DNA of 64,000 bases from Gemmatimonadota bacterium (GTDB taxonomy: Bacteria; Gemmatimonadota; Gemmatimonadetes; Gemmatimonadales; GWC2-71-9): the NCBI GenBank assembly GCA_003169895.1, contig PNAE01000003.1, forward strand, positions 1 to 64,000. The letters run 5' to 3'. This document shows, in pieces, positions 15,580 through 24,186 of this stretch (position 1 is the stretch's first letter; every line of letters starts with the position of its first letter). The position numbers were made by a program, and so were the translations under genes. Below the pieces are notes generated by a model. It saw only the letters and a list, made by a program, of their open reading frames with translations, did not search any database and was not told the origin of the DNA.

Positions 15580-15966
15580 ATGAAGCGAGTCACTGGCATT
15601 GGCGGCATCTTCTTCAAAGCCAAAGACCCAAAGGCACTGCAGGCCTGGTACAAGCGGCACCTCGGAATCGATGTCCAGGAATGGGGTGGCGCGGCTTTCA
15701 CCTGGACTGACGGTGAAGGGAAGCCGTTTGCCGGAACAACCGCCTGGAATATTGCTTCGATGCAAAGTGACCAGTTTGCGCCCAGCACCGCACCGTTCAT
15801 GGTCAACTACCGGGTGGAGGATCTCCACGCCCTGGTCAAAGCCTTACGCGAGGAAGGCTGCGACGTGCTCGAGAAGGTCGACGATTCCGAGTACGGGAAG
15901 TTTGGCTGGGTCATCGATCCGGAAGGGAACAAGGTAGAACTTTGGCAACCGCCTGCCGGGCAATGA
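15580..15966 (+). CDS. VOC (glyoxalase/bleomycin-resistance) family protein
   Basis: A 128-residue single VOC module. Features are GIGGIFFKAKDPKALQAWYKRHLGI at the start, FMVNYRVEDLHALVKALREEGCDVL in the middle, and the closing FGWVIDPEGNKVELWQP, whose glutamate is a usual metal ligand. The ATG at 15580 follows a GGAGG ribosome site; an upstream ATG lies inside the attC site. It begins 48 bp after a GTTRRRY core, so it may be a gene cassette, but no attC follows it. Substrate unknown. Confidence 0.87.
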   Translation: MKRVTGIGGIFFKAKDPKALQAWYKRHLGIDVQEWGGAAFTWTDGEGKPFAGTTAWNIASMQSDQFAPSTAPFMVNYRVEDLHALVKALREEGCDVLEKVDDSEYGKFGWVIDPEGNKVELWQPPAGQ

Positions 15967-16034
15967 TCAGGGCAGTCGTATTGTCCTTCCGGCGTTAGAA
16001 TACCCGGTCCCCAAAAACACGATCCGAGGCTTTC

Positions 16035-16598
16035 ATGACCCCATTCATGTCGTTGCTGCTGCCCATCGTGGTGGCGGCGGGTGCCGTGTTCATTCTCTCA
16101 ATGATCGTTCACCTGGCAATGCCGTGGCACAAGAGCGACTACGCCAACGTGCCGAATCACGATGCGGCGATCGCCGCAATTCAGTCGTTGAACCTCGCTC
16201 CCGATGACTACGCGGTCCCGAATCCGCGGCTGCCGGGCGGTGGCAAGAACCCCAATTTCATAGCGGATTTCGAGCGCGGCCCCACCTTCCACATGACGGT
16301 GATCCCCCCAGGGGGGATGCACATGGGGAAGTACATGGGCACGTGGTTCGGGTTCATGTTGCTCGTTTCGGCGATTGCGGGGTGGGTGACCGGCTCGATC
16401 GTGGCGCCCAGCGGCAACACTCGCGCGGTTTTCCACTTTTCGGCGATCATTACCGCGTGCTCATATGGATTTGGCGGCTGGACACTATCGATCTGGTATC
16501 ACCGGAAGTGGTCAACGGCGTTCAAGGGAACGTTCGATGGGATCCTCTACGGCCTGGCGACCGGGGCGGTCTTCATGTGGATGTGGCCCAAGATGTAG
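16035..16598 (+). CDS. Integral membrane protein, hypothetical
   Basis: A 187-residue protein with about four transmembrane helices: LLLPIVVAAGAVFILSMIVHLAM, then after a ~60-residue soluble loop (KSDYANVPNHDAAIAAIQSL) FGFMLLVSAIAGWVTGSIVA, FHFSAIITACSYGFGGWTL and ILYGLATGAVFMWMW. Histidines at VHLAMPWHK and several in the loop might bind metal, which is speculative. It resembles DUF1761-like small membrane proteins only in general shape. Monocistronic; function unknown. Confidence 0.78.
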   Translation: MTPFMSLLLPIVVAAGAVFILSMIVHLAMPWHKSDYANVPNHDAAIAAIQSLNLAPDDYAVPNPRLPGGGKNPNFIADFERGPTFHMTVIPPGGMHMGKYMGTWFGFMLLVSAIAGWVTGSIVAPSGNTRAVFHFSAIITACSYGFGGWTLSIWYHRKWSTAFKGTFDGILYGLATGAVFMWMWPKM

Positions 16599-16654
16599 AG
16601 TTGTCATCGCCCCGGCAGCGCGCGGCCGCCAGCGCTCCAGGAACGTGCCCACGC

Positions 16655-18196
16655 CTACTTCCTCTGTACGATCTTCGCGTAACTCGCTGGATTCCACTTG
16701 GGCCTCGCCGCCGCGTTGGCCACGGCGAGCGCCGTGTAGAAGTCGAGCTTGATGATCCGCGATTCCTTCTCGCCGTCGATCTTGGAGACCTCGTCGCTCA
16801 CCTGGTGATAGTCCGGGTGGACGCCGGCGGTGAAGAAGAGGATCGGGATGCCCTTCTTGGCGAAGGTGATCTGGTCGGAGCGGAAGAAGAAGTTCTCCTC
16901 CGGCCAGATGTCGTCGATGGGCTTCATGTGGAGCTCGGAGTGCTCGGCGCTCACGCGATTGAGCGTGGCCCCGAGATCCGAGTGCTCCTTGCCGATCACA
17001 ACGATCGAATCCGCCCAGTTCCGCCCGATCATGTCGCTGTTCACGTCCGCCACCGTCTGCGCGAGGGGTACGGCCGGATGCTCCACGTAGTAGGTGCTAC
17101 CCCAGAGGCCGCGCTCCTCGCCGCTCACGGTCATGAACACGAGCGAGCGCTTGGGCCTGGGCGTGAGCTGGGTGAACGCCTGCGCCAGTTCCACCACGCC
17201 GATCGTGCCCGAGGCGTCGTCGTCGGCGCCGTTGCAGATCGAGTCCGCGCCCTTGGCCACGCAGCCCTCGCCCGAGCCCGGCGTGCCGAGGTGGTCCATG
17301 TGCCCGGTGAGCAACACGTACTCGCGCTTGAGCGTGGGGTCGCTACCCTCGAGCATGCCGATGACGTTGGGCGCCCGGAGCGGGGCCAGCGCGACGGGCT
17401 CGAGGTGGGCGGTGATCGTCACGGCATCGAGCCGGCGCACGCTGGGTGTCTCGTCCGCACGCAGGGCGGCGGGGTCGATGCCCAGCACCGACGCGGCCGT
17501 CGCATTGCGAATCTCGAGCCACGGACCCTCGACCGGCATGCCGCCCAGGGACTGGGGGGCCTCCCCGTGGAGACGCCCGAGCCGGGCTTGCCACTGCGCG
17601 TCGGAGCGATTGGTGATCACCAGCACCCCAACCGCGCCAGCCTGGAGTGCGGCGTTGATCGGCCGTCTATCCACCAAGACACCCTGCTCGGACGCGGTGA
17701 GGACCAGTGCGACCCACGCACCCTTCACGTCGGCTCCGGCCAGGAGATTGAGGGTATCGCGCTCGCCCAGCAGGAGCACGACGTGCCCAGTCGGGTCGGT
17801 GTGCGGGAGGCCCCCGTTCATGAAGTTGACGTCCGTCCCGATCTTGAACGTCGTGGTGGACGCGCCAGTGGCGATGGTCATGACGCTCTTCGTCAGGTCG
17901 ATCTGCTGGCGGGCAATCGGATAGTGCTGGATGAAAGTGCCGCTGTCGCCCAGGGGCTTCAGGCCGAAGCGCTTGAACTCCCCGGCGATGTAGCGGGCTA
18001 CCTGCTCGAGCTGGGGGCTCGGCGTCGCGCGGCCGAGCATGGAGTCGTCGGCGATGACGCCGATGCGGTGGACGACGTCGGCCGGGGTGATGGTGCGGAT
18101 GGCGCGCTGAACGGCGGCGGTGGTCTGCGCCACCGTCGCGGCGGGGAGCAGCAGGGCACAGAGCGCAAGCCGGCATGTACGAGCACGAAGTGACAC
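16655..18196 (-). CDS. M28-family zinc aminopeptidase with PA domain
   Basis: A 513-residue secreted peptidase. A signal peptide (LALCALLLPAATVAQ) is followed by a PA-type insert (AGAVGVLVITN region) and the M28 catalytic domain. Visible zinc and catalytic positions are HMDHLG, GADDDASGT, SGEERGLWGS (Glu pair) and DVNSDMIGR; the last ligand is the histidine in HPDYHQVSDEV. It would release N-terminal residues from peptides in the periplasm or outside the cell. All catalytic motifs are present. Its 3' end lies 57 bp from the end of the converging membrane gene. Confidence 0.93.
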   Translation of the reverse strand: MSLRARTCRLALCALLLPAATVAQTTAAVQRAIRTITPADVVHRIGVIADDSMLGRATPSPQLEQVARYIAGEFKRFGLKPLGDSGTFIQHYPIARQQIDLTKSVMTIATGASTTTFKIGTDVNFMNGGLPHTDPTGHVVLLLGERDTLNLLAGADVKGAWVALVLTASEQGVLVDRRPINAALQAGAVGVLVITNRSDAQWQARLGRLHGEAPQSLGGMPVEGPWLEIRNATAASVLGIDPAALRADETPSVRRLDAVTITAHLEPVALAPLRAPNVIGMLEGSDPTLKREYVLLTGHMDHLGTPGSGEGCVAKGADSICNGADDDASGTIGVVELAQAFTQLTPRPKRSLVFMTVSGEERGLWGSTYYVEHPAVPLAQTVADVNSDMIGRNWADSIVVIGKEHSDLGATLNRVSAEHSELHMKPIDDIWPEENFFFRSDQITFAKKGIPILFFTAGVHPDYHQVSDEVSKIDGEKESRIIKLDFYTALAVANAAARPKWNPASYAKIVQRK

Positions 18197-18253
18197 GACA
18201 ACCTCGGGTTTGGCGATGGGGTTGAGTTCCCTGTCCTCATACGCGAATTCTTG

Positions 18254-19849
18254 CTAAAACAGTTCGATCCGCACCCTGTTGCCCGCGACGGAAATCTTTG
18301 TCCCGGGCGAGCCGACCAGGCTCAGCTCAGGGATGTCCACTCCCGACGCTCCCTTCCCCTCGAACAGCGCCGGCGCGCTGGCGACCGCAAACGTCACCGT
18401 CTTGGCTTCTCGATCGATGAGCAGCGGAATTACGGATTTCATGCGGAGTATCATGGGTTTCGCAAACGCCACGGTAATAGGTACAAGATCGTAAATCGCC
18501 GTGTGATCGTTGACAGCCGTCACGCCGAACGGCGTGTATCCCATTCCCCTTATGTCGCCGGCTCCGCCATAATTGATGGTGACGAGCGTCTGAGACGTGT
18601 TGACGATTTGGTCCACTCGCTGCTGGATGAGACGCCGGCCCTCGGCTTCGAGCGCTTGCCGGTTTACGAAGATGCTGTCGTATCCGTATTCGGCTTTGGA
18701 CTGGGCAACAAGCCGGGCGCGTTGGTCGGTTGAGAGCGGAATCGCCGCGGCCAGCAAATCGGTGAGATACACGCCTGGCGCGAAGATCCGCTGCTTCCAA
18801 TCGGGCGCGACCTCGTCGAGCAACAGCGCTTGCGCGGCGCCGGAACTATACAGGCGCCAACGCAGCGGACCGCCGCCGAACTTGTTGCCGAAGCGATCAT
18901 CGCTGAACGATGCGACCTTCACCATATCATTCATCTGGTCTTCCAATCGGCGTGCGAGCACGCCGCCGCGATAGCCGGTAAAGCCCGGGCGGAGGTACAT
19001 CTCGGGAACCGGTGTCACGCGCTCGCCCAACTGCTCGAACCGCAACTGGACGTATTTTGCCGTGCCTTCCGTGAACTCATTCAGATTCTCATACGAAACC
19101 GAGGACGTATCGAGACCGGCACGCCGCAGCGTGCGCACTGCCAGGTATTGTTCGATGCGCGCCCGCCGTTGGGCCGCATCCTTTGCCAGGACCGCATCAC
19201 GCAGAATACGCGTCTCGAGCGCGACCAGTGCATTGTTGCTGGCGTCCATAACGGGATAGTGGGCAACCGCTGCCTCGTTGGCGTACTTGTCCGGCGCAAG
19301 GCGGCCCTGGTGCACGTGAAATGCTTCGTGGAGGATGACCTCCACCTCATCATAGGCCGATTGGATAAAGTCCCAGCCCTTGAGGTACTTCGCCGTGGTA
19401 CCCAGTTTCACATTCGTTTCGATGTCCGCGCGCTCGCGGGAATACTCATCTGCCACGACGAGCACCTGCATGCTGTCCAGAGTCAAGCTGGTGTTCTGGC
19501 CGTCGGTATTCCTTTCCGTAGAGTCGTTGCGGGCGTAAATGATTTTATCGGGAAGCACCGTACGGCCGGTGAAGTCGGCGAAACCAGGCGGACGATGGGG
19601 CGCGTTCAGCAGCACGTCCTGCACGTTTGGCCGGTAGAGCAGGAGGGGTATTGTGTTCCATTTCCAGCCCGGGTAGATCTGCGGGCCGATCGTCTCGAGG
19701 ATGTTGCGGTACTCCTTTACCGACACCAGCAGCATCGGATCGATGCGCAAATCGCGCACGGGCTCCTGGGGCCGGGCCTGTCCCTGCAGGTCCGGCTGGA
19801 TCAACAAACCAATGGCTAACGGGGCGAGCCAGAAGAGGCGCTGTCGCAT
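18254..19849 (-). CDS. Secreted HEXXH-type putative metallopeptidase
   Basis: A 531-residue exported protein: signal LAPLAIGLLIQPDLQGQ, then a helical domain with VEVILHEAFHVHQG at residues 169-182, an HEXXH zinc motif. The later NEFTEGTAKYVQ, about 100 residues on, is a candidate third ligand region. The C-terminal ~150 residues are beta-rich. I do not recognise the family. The ATG at 19849 is preferred because it opens the signal peptide. Two CCAAC dyads lie between it and the divergent BlaI gene, so BlaI may repress it. It could be a cell-wall or peptide hydrolase, by analogy with BlaI/BlaR targets. Confidence 0.75.
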   Translation of the reverse strand: MRQRLFWLAPLAIGLLIQPDLQGQARPQEPVRDLRIDPMLLVSVKEYRNILETIGPQIYPGWKWNTIPLLLYRPNVQDVLLNAPHRPPGFADFTGRTVLPDKIIYARNDSTERNTDGQNTSLTLDSMQVLVVADEYSRERADIETNVKLGTTAKYLKGWDFIQSAYDEVEVILHEAFHVHQGRLAPDKYANEAAVAHYPVMDASNNALVALETRILRDAVLAKDAAQRRARIEQYLAVRTLRRAGLDTSSVSYENLNEFTEGTAKYVQLRFEQLGERVTPVPEMYLRPGFTGYRGGVLARRLEDQMNDMVKVASFSDDRFGNKFGGGPLRWRLYSSGAAQALLLDEVAPDWKQRIFAPGVYLTDLLAAAIPLSTDQRARLVAQSKAEYGYDSIFVNRQALEAEGRRLIQQRVDQIVNTSQTLVTINYGGAGDIRGMGYTPFGVTAVNDHTAIYDLVPITVAFAKPMILRMKSVIPLLIDREAKTVTFAVASAPALFEGKGASGVDIPELSLVGSPGTKISVAGNRVRIELF

Positions 19850-19885
19850 ACGTGACTCCGCGGGGTAGGCGTTGTGCACCGATAT

Positions 19886-19923
19886 CCAACAAGTGTTGGC
19901 AGTAGTGTCCCAACAGTCGTTGG
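19886..19923. promoter_or_regulatory. Two tandem CCAAC-N4-GTTGG dyads (BlaI-type operator)
   Basis: CCAACAAGTGTTGG at 19886-19899 and CCAACAGTCGTTGG at 19910-19923 are perfect dyads with 4-bp spacers, 24 bp apart centre to centre. They sit 36 bp from the peptidase start and 56 bp from the blaI-like start. BlaI/MecI dimers bind paired dyads, though their known consensus (TACA/TGTA) differs. Confidence 0.8.
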
Positions 19924-19979
19924 ATGCGCACGCGGTGTCAAGCGTTGCACCGTCTCCGCCGCGCCGCGTATCTTTCGGC

Positions 19980-20372
19980 ATGGCGGACTACCATGAACTG
20001 ACGAACCTCCACCTGGCGATCCTGGGCATCCTCTGGCAGCGCCGCGAAGCCACCGTCGCCGAGATCCACGAGGCGCTCGAACCTCGAATTCAGGTGTCGC
20101 GAAAGACCGTGGCGACACTGCTATCCCGCCTCGAAGAGCGCGGCCTCGTCAGACATCGCTCCGAACGGCACGGGAACGTGTTCACTACGGCGGTTCGCCG
20201 GCGTACTGTCCTCGTCGCCCGCCTGGCGGCCGTGCTGGAGGCCGTGTTCGACTCCCCGCTTCGGCCGGTCGCGCCGCACGCCGTCGCATCCCGGGAGGTA
20301 CAGCCGGGCGATGTGGCGCGCCTGCGACAGCTGCTCCGGAAGGCGGAACGTGACCTCGGGAAGCGGGCATGA
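19980..20372 (+). CDS. BlaI/MecI-family transcriptional repressor
   Basis: A 130-residue winged-helix repressor: LTNLHLAILGILWQRREATVAEIHEAL, then SRKTVATLLSRLEERGLVRHRSE and the wing GNVFTTAVRRR. The C-terminal part fits the dimerisation helix that the partner protease cleaves in BlaI/MecI. The ATG at 19980 starts the family domain. Its stop overlaps the M56 gene start by 4 bp, giving the usual BlaI-BlaR pair. Likely operator at 19886-19923, controlling itself and perhaps the divergent peptidase. Confidence 0.9.
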   Translation: MADYHELTNLHLAILGILWQRREATVAEIHEALEPRIQVSRKTVATLLSRLEERGLVRHRSERHGNVFTTAVRRRTVLVARLAAVLEAVFDSPLRPVAPHAVASREVQPGDVARLRQLLRKAERDLGKRA

Positions 20373-21478
20373 CCGGCCTGCTATCCGCCGTGACGGACTT
20401 CCTTGTTACCTGGGTCGTGCATGCGACCATCATCAGCGCCGTCGCGCTGGCAGCCGGCCGATGGGCGATCCGGGGCCCCCGGGTCCGGGACTATGTCTGG
20501 AAGGGTGCGCTGGTAGCGCCCGTTGTCACGTCGCTCGTTGCGCTGCTGAGATTCGACGGCGCCGGCGTTGGCGTACTGCACCTGCCGTCCCTGCTGCGGA
20601 CCGCGTTCCCGGTGATCCTGCCCCCCATCGCGGCCACACTGCGCGTGTCCGCGGAGGGGTCGGCGCACGTGATTGCCGCCCAGATGATCGAGCCGCTTTC
20701 GATGATCATCCGCTGCGTCGTCGGCGCCGGAATCCTGCTCCCGGCACTGCTTGCGATGACGCAGCTGCTGCGGCGTCGCCGACAATTCCGTGACCTGCTG
20801 GTAACGCGCCGGCCGATCAGCCCAGCGGTCCTTGGCGTTCAGGACGATGCCTTTCGTTCGCGCACAACGCTCCCGCTGTACCTCAGCGTCTGCGAGTCAA
20901 TCGGGAGCGCGGTCGCGCTCGGCCGTCGGGAGGTGTGTGTGGCGTTACACGCCTTCGCCGCACTGGATGAAATGGAACGGCGCAGTGTCATCGCGCACGA
21001 GGTCGCGCATCTCGATCGGCGCGACCCGGCATGGATAGCCGCAGCGCAGGCGCTCTCGTCATTACTGGTCGTCACGCCGCTGGTCGCGATGGTGGCGAAC
21101 CGGTTTCAGTGCGACGCGGAACTCATCTGCGACGACGCGGCGGTATTGCAGGTCGGCGCGCCGTTGGCTCATGTGCGCGCGCTGACGGCGTTTGCCTTTG
21201 CGCTCGACCCGGCCGCGCAATGCGGATCCACCTTCGCATCGATTGATTCGCGGATCATGCAACGGGCGGAGCGCGTGTTGCGGCGGGACGCCGAGAAACG
21301 TCACCGCTGGTCCGGCGCGTTGGTGGCCGCCTGTGTGTGCACGGCCGCGCTCGTCAGCTGTGTGCTGCTTCCGGGTGTGTCTGCTGCGCCCCGGCCGGTC
21401 ACCGCATGGAGTGGCGTGCAGTCATCGAGCTCGAACGCATCCGCTAGCGTGATCCGCGTGACCGTCAAGCCACGCTGA
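20369..21478 (+). CDS. M56-family (BlaR1-like) membrane metallopeptidase
   Basis: A 369-residue membrane protease. Helices near the N-terminus (FLVTWVVHATIISAVALAAG) and at IIRCVVGAGILLPALLAM flank a cytoplasmic zinc domain with VIAHEVAHLDRRDP, the HEXXH motif, and ECD-like FQCDAELICDDAAV. A last helix precedes a short tail (PGVSAAPRPVTAW). It lacks a C-terminal penicillin-binding sensor domain, so the signal is not a beta-lactam sensed in the BlaR1 manner. It would inactivate the upstream BlaI-type repressor. Confidence 0.9.
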   Translation: MTGLLSAVTDFLVTWVVHATIISAVALAAGRWAIRGPRVRDYVWKGALVAPVVTSLVALLRFDGAGVGVLHLPSLLRTAFPVILPPIAATLRVSAEGSAHVIAAQMIEPLSMIIRCVVGAGILLPALLAMTQLLRRRRQFRDLLVTRRPISPAVLGVQDDAFRSRTTLPLYLSVCESIGSAVALGRREVCVALHAFAALDEMERRSVIAHEVAHLDRRDPAWIAAAQALSSLLVVTPLVAMVANRFQCDAELICDDAAVLQVGAPLAHVRALTAFAFALDPAAQCGSTFASIDSRIMQRAERVLRRDAEKRHRWSGALVAACVCTAALVSCVLLPGVSAAPRPVTAWSGVQSSSSNASASVIRVTVKPR

Positions 21479-21639
21479 CTGGGCAGGGAATTCAATCGGG
21501 AACGTGGAAGTACGATGCGGCCTCCGCGTTGCCCGAGAACGTAATGCCGCCACCAAGAGCACACGCGAAACGAGCGCGAAAGGGCGTATTACTCCGTCGC
21601 CTCAATTGTCGTCGCGCTCGCGCCCGAGCCACGATGCGG

Positions 21640-22356
21640 CCTTATTCTGGAATGGGGCCCGACCAGGTGTGCGTTTCGGCTCCGTCGGTGCCCTGCGGGA
21701 TGATCGCACTCAGCACACGATGGTCTCCCTTGGCGATGATGTACTTGGCGGCGTACCCGCTTCCCCCGGCGATCATCCATACCGGTTCCGGTGCGCTCGC
21801 ACCGCTCCGTTGGAGCGATTCGCTGCGCACTATGGCGGAGATGTCATGCTCAAAACCCCCGTTTTGTGCTGGCCTGATAGGTAAACAGGTGCACAGTAAC
21901 GGTGTCGCCGTCCTTGAGCTTTCGTGCGGCAAGAACGAACGGCGCGATGTACTCGGGGAGCGACCCTTCCCGGAGCGGCGCGTCGACGGACAGTGGTAAT
22001 TCGTCGGAGGCTTGTGACGTGCCCTACAACCGTCCATCCGAAGCGCGGAGTGCGTAGCGTCCTTTCGCCCGTCCGTCATTCTGCCCGAAGATCTCCACCA
22101 TCCTGCCGGATTCGGGTTCGAGCAGCACGGTCTAAGTGTAGGTGGACGGAGGGGCGATCCGAGTCGTGATGTGCGTGATGGCGACGGTCTTATTGCCGTC
22201 GAGGATCGTGTCCCGGACCGCCAACAGCGCATTCCACGGGTTCATCTCCATGCCCTGGAACTCGGCCGTGACGACGTAGCGGCCGCTCGCCGAAATGAAC
22301 CTACCGGACTGGGCAATGAGGCGTGGCGCCGCGGCGAACACGCCAAGGAAGCACAC
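21640..22356 (-). pseudogene. Decayed exported-protein gene with in-frame stops
   Basis: Read on the minus strand from GTG at 22356: RLIAQSGRFISASGRYVVTAEFQ, onward to STYT, then a TAG, then in the same frame TVLLEPESGRMVEIFGQND, another TAG, then ASDELPLSVDAPLREGSLPE and TVTVHLFTYQASTKRGF before a TGA. After a frame change it continues GGSGYAAKYIIAKGDH. The sequence between stops keeps protein-like composition, so loss is recent. Product unrecognised. The start lies inside a tandem 24-bp repeat. Confidence 0.75.
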
Positions 22357-22416
22357 GAGGCTAGTTGCGGACGGGCGCGTGATGGGCTCCTGACACGAGG
22401 CTAGTTGCGGACGGGC
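22353..22416. repeat. Tandem 24-bp direct repeat, 40-bp period
   Basis: Copies at 22353-22376 and 22393-22416 share ACACGAGGCTAGTTGCGG followed by ACGGGC, perfectly. The spacers are weakly related (TGATGGGCTCC versus TGATGCGCCC). It covers the 5' end of the decayed gene. From here to the promoter at 22661 no gene is supported. Confidence 0.8.
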
Positions 22417-22660
22417 CTATGATGCGCCCTTTTGGCACCCACGATTAATGCGGCACGCCCGCCGAGGGTCGCAGGCGACGCGGCTCCCAGATCGCGGTCA
22501 GCCATCGCCGGTCTGGGCAGCCGTCAGCTGCGACCACTCGACCGTCGGTCGCCGCGAAGACCGCCCGCACCACGATCGGCAAGGCCGGTGCGATCACCAT
22601 CCTCTAGTGGGGGCGGCACCGCTCCGGCCAGGCAGTCTGATAACATGTTGCCTGCTATAC

Positions 22661-22689
22661 TTGACATATTGACTGACATAGCGTACAAT
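22661..22689 (+). promoter_or_regulatory. Sigma70-type promoter of XRE-led operon
   Basis: TTGACA at 22661-22666, 17-bp spacer, TACAAT at 22684-22689, then an AGGAGG ribosome site at 22699-22704 before the GTG start at 22713. The stretch TTGACATATTGACTGACAT contains overlapping TGACAT boxes that may be an XRE operator. Confidence 0.82.
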
Positions 22690-22712
22690 CATAGCACACA
22701 GGAGGATGCTGA

Positions 22713-22931
22713 GTGGCCACAGAACGACTGACTAATCGACTTCGGGTCGCCCGGGCGGAACTGCGCCTGTCGCAGGAACAACTGGCCGGCATGGCCGGTG
22801 TGACGCGACAGACGATTAGCTCCATCGAAACCGAACAGTACGGACCCTCCGCGCTTCTCGCCTTCGTGCTGGCGAAGCGGCTGGGGAAGCCCGTCACCGA
22901 ACTCTTCGCCCTGGAAGGAGACGCCCCATGA
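22713..22931 (+). CDS. Small XRE-family helix-turn-helix regulator
   Basis: A 72-residue protein that is essentially one Cro/CI helix-turn-helix: NRLRVARAELRLSQEQLAGMAGVTRQTISSIE, then KRLGKPVTELFAL. It starts at GTG with a strong ribosome site. The stop overlaps the next start (ATGA). It heads a run of genes for a small membrane protein and an ABC exporter, an arrangement typical of YozG-like regulators beside DUF membrane proteins. It probably autoregulates through the overlapping promoter boxes. Confidence 0.92.
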   Translation: MATERLTNRLRVARAELRLSQEQLAGMAGVTRQTISSIETEQYGPSALLAFVLAKRLGKPVTELFALEGDAP

Positions 22932-23221
22932 CCGACCCCGTTGTGCAGCGGGACGAGCGGACAACGGCCGTCGAAGGCAGCGGCTACCGCTGGTCCTACC
23001 GGGTACTCTCGTTCGGATTGCTGGCGATCATCGCGGTCCGCAGCTTCGTGAACCATCAGTCCTCCTGGGACCTGTTCGGTCTCCTGGTGCTGGGCGGCGC
23101 GGTCAACGCGGCCTATCAGGGATTGCACAAGGTGCTCTACAAGCGCTGGGTCGTCATGGCCGCCGTGACGATCGTCGTGGCAGCGCTCGCTGCGGTGGTC
23201 GCCGCCGCGATTCGGCACTAG
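22928..23221 (+). CDS. Small membrane protein, hypothetical
   Basis: A 97-residue protein with three hydrophobic stretches (VLSFGLLAIIAVRSFV, WDLFGLLVLGGAVNAAYQ and VVMAAVTIVVAALAAVVAAAI) after a charged 20-residue start. It is translationally coupled to the XRE regulator. Such membrane proteins often pair with short XRE regulators, but no activity is known to me. It may help sense or tune the ABC exporter downstream. Confidence 0.78.
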   Translation: MTDPVVQRDERTTAVEGSGYRWSYRVLSFGLLAIIAVRSFVNHQSSWDLFGLLVLGGAVNAAYQGLHKVLYKRWVVMAAVTIVVAALAAVVAAAIRH

Positions 23222-23253
23222 GGGTCCAGGGAGCCGGCGCATATGGAGGCAGC

Positions 23254-24186
23254 ATGACGTCACGCGCGATCAGCACGAAGGGACTTTGCCGACAGTTCGG
23301 CGCAGTTCACGCGCTCGAGGACCTGACGCTGGAGATTCCGCGAGGGATCATCTTCGGCTTCCTCGGCCCCAATGGATCGGGAAAGACAACGACCATTCGA
23401 CTCCTGCTCGGCTTGCTCGACCCGACATCGGGAAGCGCCGAGGTGCTCGGCTACGATACGCGCACGAACGCGGCAGCGATTCGCGAACGGAGCGGCGTGT
23501 TGCTTGAGCATTGCGGCCTCTACGAACGCCTCACGGCGGAGGACAATCTCGACCTCTTCGGCCGGTTCTGGCGCATTGCACCGGCAGCACGACGCGCGCG
23601 GACCCGGGAGTTGCTGACGAACCTCGAGCTCTGGGACCGACGTGACCAGATTGTTGCCGGTTGGAGCCGAGGCATGAAGCAGAAGCTCGCGATCGCGCGG
23701 GCGCTCCTGCACCGACCAGAGCTGGTCTTTCTCGATGAGCCGACCGCTGGCCTTGACCCGGTCGCCGCTGTCGCCCTTCGCGACCATCTGTCGAGGCTGT
23801 CGGCGAGCGAAGGTGTCACCATCTTTCTCACGACGCACAACCTGGCCGAGGCCGAGCGTCTATGTGCGCTGGTTGGTGTCGTGAGCAATGGGCAGCTTCT
23901 GGCCGTGGCTCCTCCGGCCCAGCTTGGGGCCAGGCGCGGCGGGACGCGGATCGAAATCACGGGCTCAGGGTTGACCGACCCGATGCTCGCAATGCTCAAC
24001 GCCCTTGGCGGTGTGACCGCGGCACGCGCCGATGGTCGCTGCCTGATTGTTGACCTGCGTGCCGTCGCGGACGTCCCGTCGGTGGTTGCCGCGCTCGTCA
24101 GCGCGGGTTTTCAGATCGAGTCGGTCCAGAACGGTTCGGGATCGCTCGAGGACGTCTTCCACGCACTCGTCGAGGCGCAACCATGA
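23254..24186 (+). CDS. ABC transporter ATP-binding protein
   Basis: A 310-residue ATPase of the CcmA/DrrA/NatA type. Walker A is GPNGSGKTTT (residues ~39-48), the Q-loop region precedes GLYERLTAEDNL, the signature is the variant GWSRGMKQKLAIARAL, Walker B is LVFLDEPTAGLDP and the switch histidine is in FLTTHNL. The C-terminal ~80 residues form the extra domain found in drug and sodium exporters. It ends overlapping the permease start (ATGA). The two gene products probably form one exporter. Confidence 0.94.
   Translation: MTSRAISTKGLCRQFGAVHALEDLTLEIPRGIIFGFLGPNGSGKTTTIRLLLGLLDPTSGSAEVLGYDTRTNAAAIRERSGVLLEHCGLYERLTAEDNLDLFGRFWRIAPAARRARTRELLTNLELWDRRDQIVAGWSRGMKQKLAIARALLHRPELVFLDEPTAGLDPVAAVALRDHLSRLSASEGVTIFLTTHNLAEAERLCALVGVVSNGQLLAVAPPAQLGARRGGTRIEITGSGLTDPMLAMLNALGGVTAARADGRCLIVDLRAVADVPSVVAALVSAGFQIESVQNGSGSLEDVFHALVEAQP

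Noticed and set aside
16343-18193. Plus-strand open frame of 616 codons opposite the M28 peptidase
   Set aside because: Antisense shadow; all zinc ligands are on the minus strand.
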